Source: Thermopetrobacter sp. | GTDB lineage: Bacteria; Pseudomonadota; Alphaproteobacteria; Rhizobiales; Aestuariivirgaceae | Assembly: GCA_011374735.1 (NCBI GenBank) | Contig: DRPD01000119.1 | Span: forward strand, 1 to 8,963 | Length of the DNA: 8,963 nucleotides | Direction: 5' to 3' | Shown: positions 5,645-8,963 of the stretch, one piece after another | Layout: every line of letters begins with the position of its first letter | Numbering within the stretch: the stretch's first letter is position 1 | Position numbers and translations under genes: made by a program | Notes under the pieces: generated by a model | What the model was told of the DNA's origin: nothing | The model's input: only the letters and a program-made list of their open reading frames with translations | Databases searched by the model: none

Positions 5645-6811
5645 ATGATGTGCTCCATGATGCGGATGCTGACCGGGGTATTGCTGATGTGGCTGGGCTG
5701 GCTGTGGCCGGCCGCGGCGGCGCTGCCGGCCGAATTCCAGAGCAAGGCCAAATACGCCATCCTGCTGGACGCCCGTTCCGGCACGGTGTTCTTCGAGAAA
5801 TACGCCGACGTGCCGATGCCGCCGGCCAGCATGACCAAGATCATGACCATGATCCTGGTCTTCGAGAAGTTGAAAAAGGGCGAGCTGTCGGAGGATGCGA
5901 CCTTCGAGGTGTCGGTGGACGCCTGGAAGCGCGGCGGCGCGCCATCGGGCGGCTCCACCATGTTCGCCAGGCCCAGGGAAGTCATTCCCCTGAACACCCT
6001 GATGCGCGCCGTCGTCATCGTGTCGGCCAACGACGCGGCGATCGCCATCGCCGAAGGCATCGCCGGTTCCGAGGCGGCGTTCGCGCAGATGATGAACGCC
6101 CGGGCCCGCCGGCTGGGGCTGGTGAAGTCCCATTTCGTCAACGCCACCGGCCTGCCGCACCCCAAGCACCGCATGACGGCACGCGAACTGGCGGCGCTGA
6201 CCCGCTATCTGATCGCCGTGTTCCCCGAGTATTACAAGCTCTACCGCGAACGCGGCTTCACCTGGAACAACATCCGCCAGGGCAACCGCAACCCGCTGCT
6301 GGGCCGCTATGCCGGCGCCGACGGGGTGAAGACCGGCTACACGAAAGAGGCGGGCTATGGCCTCGTCGCGTCCGCGGTGCGTGACGGGCGGCGCCTGATC
6401 GCCGTCATCAGCGGCCTGAAATCGAAGCGTGAGCGGGCGGCGGAGGCGAAACGCATCCTGGATTGGGGGTTCGCCCGCTTCAAGGCGGTGAAGCTTTATG
6501 GCAAGGGCGCACAGGTGACCCAGGCCCGCATCTGGGGCGGCGCCACCTCACTGGTGCCGTTGGTGGCGCGCGACGACATCGTGGTGCGCCTGTCGGACAA
6601 GGAACGCAAGCGGGCCCGCGCGTCGGTGCACTACACGGGGCCGTTGATGGCGCCGGTGGCGGCCGGCCAGGCGGTGGCCGAATTGCGCATTTTCGTTGAA
6701 GAACGGCTGATCGCCCGCTATCCCCTGGTGACGGGCCAGTCGGTGGCGGAAGATACCGACATGTGGCACCGGGCGCTGGATACCATCAAGGTGTGGATGC
6801 TGGGTGGCTGA
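5645..6811 (+). CDS. dacA: D-alanyl-D-alanine carboxypeptidase (PBP5/6 type, peptidase S11)
   Basis: This 388-residue enzyme removes the terminal D-Ala from peptidoglycan stem peptides in the periplasm, limiting cross-linking. Numbered from the ATG at 5645: a signal peptide (hydrophobic core LTGVLLMWLGWLW, Ala-rich cleavage near residue 26), then the penicillin-binding motifs SMTK with S62 and K65, SAN at 127-129, and KTG at 229-231. A C-terminal PBP5-type beta domain spans about 290-362. The last residues (MWHRALDTIKVWMLGG) form an amphipathic helix that probably anchors the protein to the inner membrane. The start is uncertain: a GTG at 5606 would add 13 residues before the signal peptide, and an ATG at 5657 would shorten it by four; none has a strong ribosome binding site. 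It overlaps tmk by 8 bp. The symbol is by family; dacC or dacF are used for relatives. Confidence 0.94.
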   Translation: MMCSMMRMLTGVLLMWLGWLWPAAAALPAEFQSKAKYAILLDARSGTVFFEKYADVPMPPASMTKIMTMILVFEKLKKGELSEDATFEVSVDAWKRGGAPSGGSTMFARPREVIPLNTLMRAVVIVSANDAAIAIAEGIAGSEAAFAQMMNARARRLGLVKSHFVNATGLPHPKHRMTARELAALTRYLIAVFPEYYKLYRERGFTWNNIRQGNRNPLLGRYAGADGVKTGYTKEAGYGLVASAVRDGRRLIAVISGLKSKRERAAEAKRILDWGFARFKAVKLYGKGAQVTQARIWGGATSLVPLVARDDIVVRLSDKERKRARASVHYTGPLMAPVAAGQAVAELRIFVEERLIARYPLVTGQSVAEDTDMWHRALDTIKVWMLGG

Positions 6812-7439
6812 GGGAACGTTCATCACCTTCGAAGGCGGCGAGGGCGCGGGCAAGAGCTTGCAGGTGACGCGGCTGGCCGAACGGCTGCGCGCGGCGGGGC
6901 GAAAGGTCGTCACCACCCGTGAGCCGGGCGGCACGGAGATGGGGGGGCGTATCCGCGCCCTGCTGGTGACCGGTGACCCGGACAGCCTCGATTCTACCGC
7001 CGAAGCGCTGCTCAACTATGCGGCGCGTGAGATGCATCTCAGGGACGTGATCCGCCCGGCGCTGGCCGAAGGCAAGGTGGTGATCTCAGATCGCTTCATG
7101 GATTCCACCCGCGCCTATCAGGGCTACGCCGGCGATTGCCCGCTGGCGCTGATCGAGGCACTGGAACGTGACGTGGTGGGCGGCACGAAGCCCGATCTCA
7201 CGTTCATTCTCGACATCGATCCGGCCGAAGGGCTGGCCCGCACCCACGGGCGCGGCAACGGGGAAGACCGGTTCGAGCGTTTCGGCCTGGCCTTTCATGA
7301 GAAGCTGCGGGCTGCTTTTCTGCGTATCGCGGAGGAAAATCCACAGCGCTGCGTGGTGATCGACGCCACCCGGCCGTGGGAACAGGTGGCGGCGGATATC
7401 TGGCGGGAGATGGAAAAGCTGTTGGACGGGGCGTCATGA
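6804..7439 (+). CDS. tmk: Thymidylate kinase
   Basis: This 211-residue kinase phosphorylates dTMP to dTDP with ATP, on the route to dTTP. The P-loop is GGEGAGKS at residues 11-18. The base- and substrate-binding DRF motif is at 96-98, in SDRFMDSTRAYQG. The LID carries basic residues in RTHGRGNGEDRFER, the arrangement of type II (E. coli-like) enzymes where the LID rather than the P-loop supplies the catalytic Arg. The late segment CVVIDATRPWEQVA is also typical. The GTG start overlaps the dacA stop by 8 bp and has no strong Shine-Dalgarno sequence of its own, so translation is probably coupled to dacA. The stop overlaps the holB start as ATGA. Full length and intact. Confidence 0.96.
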   Translation: MAEGTFITFEGGEGAGKSLQVTRLAERLRAAGRKVVTTREPGGTEMGGRIRALLVTGDPDSLDSTAEALLNYAAREMHLRDVIRPALAEGKVVISDRFMDSTRAYQGYAGDCPLALIEALERDVVGGTKPDLTFILDIDPAEGLARTHGRGNGEDRFERFGLAFHEKLRAAFLRIAEENPQRCVVIDATRPWEQVAADIWREMEKLLDGAS

Positions 7440-8440
7440 GCGAAGGAGCGATGCGGCCCAGGCCGGAGACGACGGCGCGGCTGATCGGCCATGGCGCAGC
7501 CGAACGGGCGCTGCTGGCGGCGCTTGGCGGCGGGCGCATGCCCCATGCGTGGCTGCTCACCGGGCCGGAAGGGGTGGGCAAGGCGACGCTGGCCTTTCGC
7601 GCGGCGCGCTTCATGTTGGCCCACGGCGACGACGTGCCGCCGGATGCCGATACGCTGCAGGTGCCTGAAGAGCATCCCGTGTTCGGGCGGGTGGCGGCGG
7701 GCAGCCATCCCGATCTGTTCGTGCTGCGCCGCTCCGTCGCGCCGGGCACCAAACGCCTGCGCCAGGAGATCGTGGTGGAAGACGCCAGGCGGTTGGGCCA
7801 TTTCCTGTCGTTGACCGCCTCCGCGGACGACGGCTGGCGGGTGGTGATCGTCGATGTGGCCGACGAGATGAACCGCTCCACCGCCAATGCGATCCTGAAG
7901 ATCCTCGAGGAACCGCCGGCAAAGGTGGTGTTCTTTCTCGCCTCCCATGCGCCGGGCGGCTTGTTGCCGACCATCCGCTCACGCTGCCGCCGTCTCGCCC
8001 TGCGGCCCTTGTGTGACGACGACGCGGCCAGGGCGCTGGCCTGGCTGGCGCCGGAGCGGCCGGCGGAGGAACGGGAAAAGGCGGCGCGGCTGGCCGACGG
8101 CAGCCCCGGGCTGGCGCTCAAGCTGCTGGAATCGAAGGCGGCGGAATGGTTTTCCCGGTGCGTGGCGGCGCGCGGCGATGCGGCCGCCTTGCATGCCATC
8201 GCCCGCGCCGCCGCCGGCGCCGGTCAGCGGGCCGATTTCGACCTGTTCATGCGGCTGTTGGACACACACCTGACGCGACAGGCGGCCGATGCGGCGCGCC
8301 AGGGCGACGTGGCGCGGGCGCGACGCATAGCGGAGGCGCGCGAGGCGGCGATGACCCTGCTGGCGCGCACGCGGGCGCTGAACCTCGACGCCGGCCAGAC
8401 CCTGGCCGCCATCTTCGCCGGGTTGCCGGAACGGATCTGA
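7436..8440 (+). CDS. holB: DNA polymerase III subunit delta'
   Basis: This 334-residue protein is the delta' subunit of the clamp loader, which opens the sliding clamp at primed DNA. It has the AAA+ fold: HAWLLTGPEGVGKATLAF with K49, then VVIVDVADEMN around D140-E144, ANAILKILEEPP, and an SRC motif at S182-C184 (IRSRC) that supplies the arginine finger. The Walker A reads GKA before T rather than GKS or GKT, fitting the weak or absent ATPase of delta'. The four-cysteine zinc module of the E. coli protein is not seen in the region after the P-loop, which here reads LAHGDDVPPDADTL. The C-terminal half is helical and Ala-rich. I chose the ATG at 7436 because it overlaps the tmk stop as ATGA; an in-frame GTG-type start upstream at 7376 lies within tmk. 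The gene commonly found next, metG, is not downstream here. Confidence 0.93.
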   Translation: MSEGAMRPRPETTARLIGHGAAERALLAALGGGRMPHAWLLTGPEGVGKATLAFRAARFMLAHGDDVPPDADTLQVPEEHPVFGRVAAGSHPDLFVLRRSVAPGTKRLRQEIVVEDARRLGHFLSLTASADDGWRVVIVDVADEMNRSTANAILKILEEPPAKVVFFLASHAPGGLLPTIRSRCRRLALRPLCDDDAARALAWLAPERPAEEREKAARLADGSPGLALKLLESKAAEWFSRCVAARGDAAALHAIARAAAGAGQRADFDLFMRLLDTHLTRQAADAARQGDVARARRIAEAREAAMTLLARTRALNLDAGQTLAAIFAGLPERI

Positions 8441-8447
8441 GCGCGGC

Positions 8448-8963
8448 TTATCGCTTCTTCAGATCGCCCTTGCCGGATTTGGCGCGGGCTTTCGGCCTGG
8501 CCTTGGGTTTTGGCTTCGGTTTGGGCCCGGCTTGCGGTTTGGACGCGGGCGCGGCGGCACGCAGCGGTTTGGCGTCGACTCCAATCACATGCAACACCCA
8601 ACGTCCATTGAGATTGGCGAATCCAAGGGTGAACAGCACCCCCAGCGGCCGGCTGGGGAAATGCCCTTTCAGCACCAGCAGGCCTCGCCGGTTGACGAAG
8701 GGCAGGGGATTGAACACCGGGCGCAGCACCACCACCGGTGACAGGTCGAGGTTCTTCTGGCGCAGATCGTTGAAGATGACGGCCAGCCGGGCGGCGCTGT
8801 TGGCGCGTTGAAAGCCGGGCGTCGTCAACTCGCGCAACACCGTGTAGTTGCCGGTGCGGTTGGCGTGGTTGAGCGCCACGAGGGTGGCGCGCACCATGAT
8901 CGTCGCCTGCACGGCGCTGACGGCGGGCCGCTTCGTTTGCTGCTGCGCCATGGTGGTGAACGG
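8448..8963 (-). CDS. Conserved protein of unknown function with Lys/Pro-rich tail (probably 5'-truncated by window)
   Basis: The function is not recognised. From the ATG at 8951 the frame gives 167 residues, but it stays open to the window edge (PFTT precedes M) and that ATG has no ribosome binding site, so the real start, perhaps with a signal peptide, may lie outside. The core (about residues 13-129) has an LNHANRTGNYTVLRELTTPG helix region, then QRANSAARLAVIFNDLRQKN, LSPVVVLRPVF, and a beta-rich end (LGVLFTLGFANLNGRWVLHVIGV, in pieces). This layout looks like conserved alphaproteobacterial hypothetical proteins with an NTF2-like or DUF-type fold; that is recall, not a search. Residues 130-167 form a tail with ten Lys, four Arg and seven Pro, probably disordered and able to bind nucleic acid or acidic surfaces. 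It converges on holB with a 7-bp gap. Confidence 0.72.
   Translation of the reverse strand, partial: PFTTMAQQQTKRPAVSAVQATIMVRATLVALNHANRTGNYTVLRELTTPGFQRANSAARLAVIFNDLRQKNLDLSPVVVLRPVFNPLPFVNRRGLLVLKGHFPSRPLGVLFTLGFANLNGRWVLHVIGVDAKPLRAAAPASKPQAGPKPKPKPKARPKARAKSGKGDLKKR

Noticed and set aside
5192..6169. Long minus-strand frame across the nitronate monooxygenase and dacA genes
   Set aside because: It overlaps two clearly identified genes in another frame and translates to His/Arg/Gly-rich noise.
1..8963. CRISPR array, tRNA, rRNA, toxin-antitoxin pair or phage genes
   Set aside because: No regularly spaced repeats, cloverleaf, rRNA-like sequence or recognisable phage or TA proteins were seen on either strand.

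Overview
This GC-rich window looks like an alphaproteobacterial chromosome. The evidence is the 3' end of birA overlapping an RNase J gene, and a dacA-tmk-holB run, both familiar in that class. The divisions are clear but the order or genus cannot be fixed from the sequence alone. The window starts inside birA and ends inside a minus-strand gene.

Layout: (1) 1-2008, plus strand: the end of birA (biotin protein ligase) and a complete rnj (RNase J), overlapping by an ATGA. (2) 2030-3184, minus strand: two small predicted exported proteins, one with a YbjN-type domain and one with two tandem Cys-rich bacterial SH3 domains. (3) 3185-4188: no intact gene. It holds two remnants of a minus-strand formate dehydrogenase alpha subunit gene (fdhA), separated by a 227-bp MITE-like element with imperfect terminal inverted repeats and a CTAG flank on each side. 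(4) 4189-4581, plus: folB (dihydroneopterin aldolase), convergent with (5) 4585-5517, minus: a nitronate monooxygenase-like FMN enzyme. (6) 5645-8440, plus: D-Ala-D-Ala carboxypeptidase, thymidylate kinase and the DNA polymerase III delta' subunit, each overlapping the next. (7) 8448 to the window end, minus: a conserved protein of unknown function with a Lys/Pro-rich tail.

How they fit: most genes are housekeeping (biotin attachment, RNA turnover, folate synthesis, dTTP supply, clamp loading, cell-wall trimming). The dacA-tmk-holB run is almost certainly one operon. The accessory content is the minus-strand block at 2030-4139, which mixes small envelope or periplasmic proteins with gene wreckage. 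I see no phage, CRISPR, toxin-antitoxin or defence system, and no convincing new multigene system. The most interesting features are the MITE-associated loss of fdhA, the hairpin-rich interior of that MITE, and the duplicated eight-cysteine SH3 protein.
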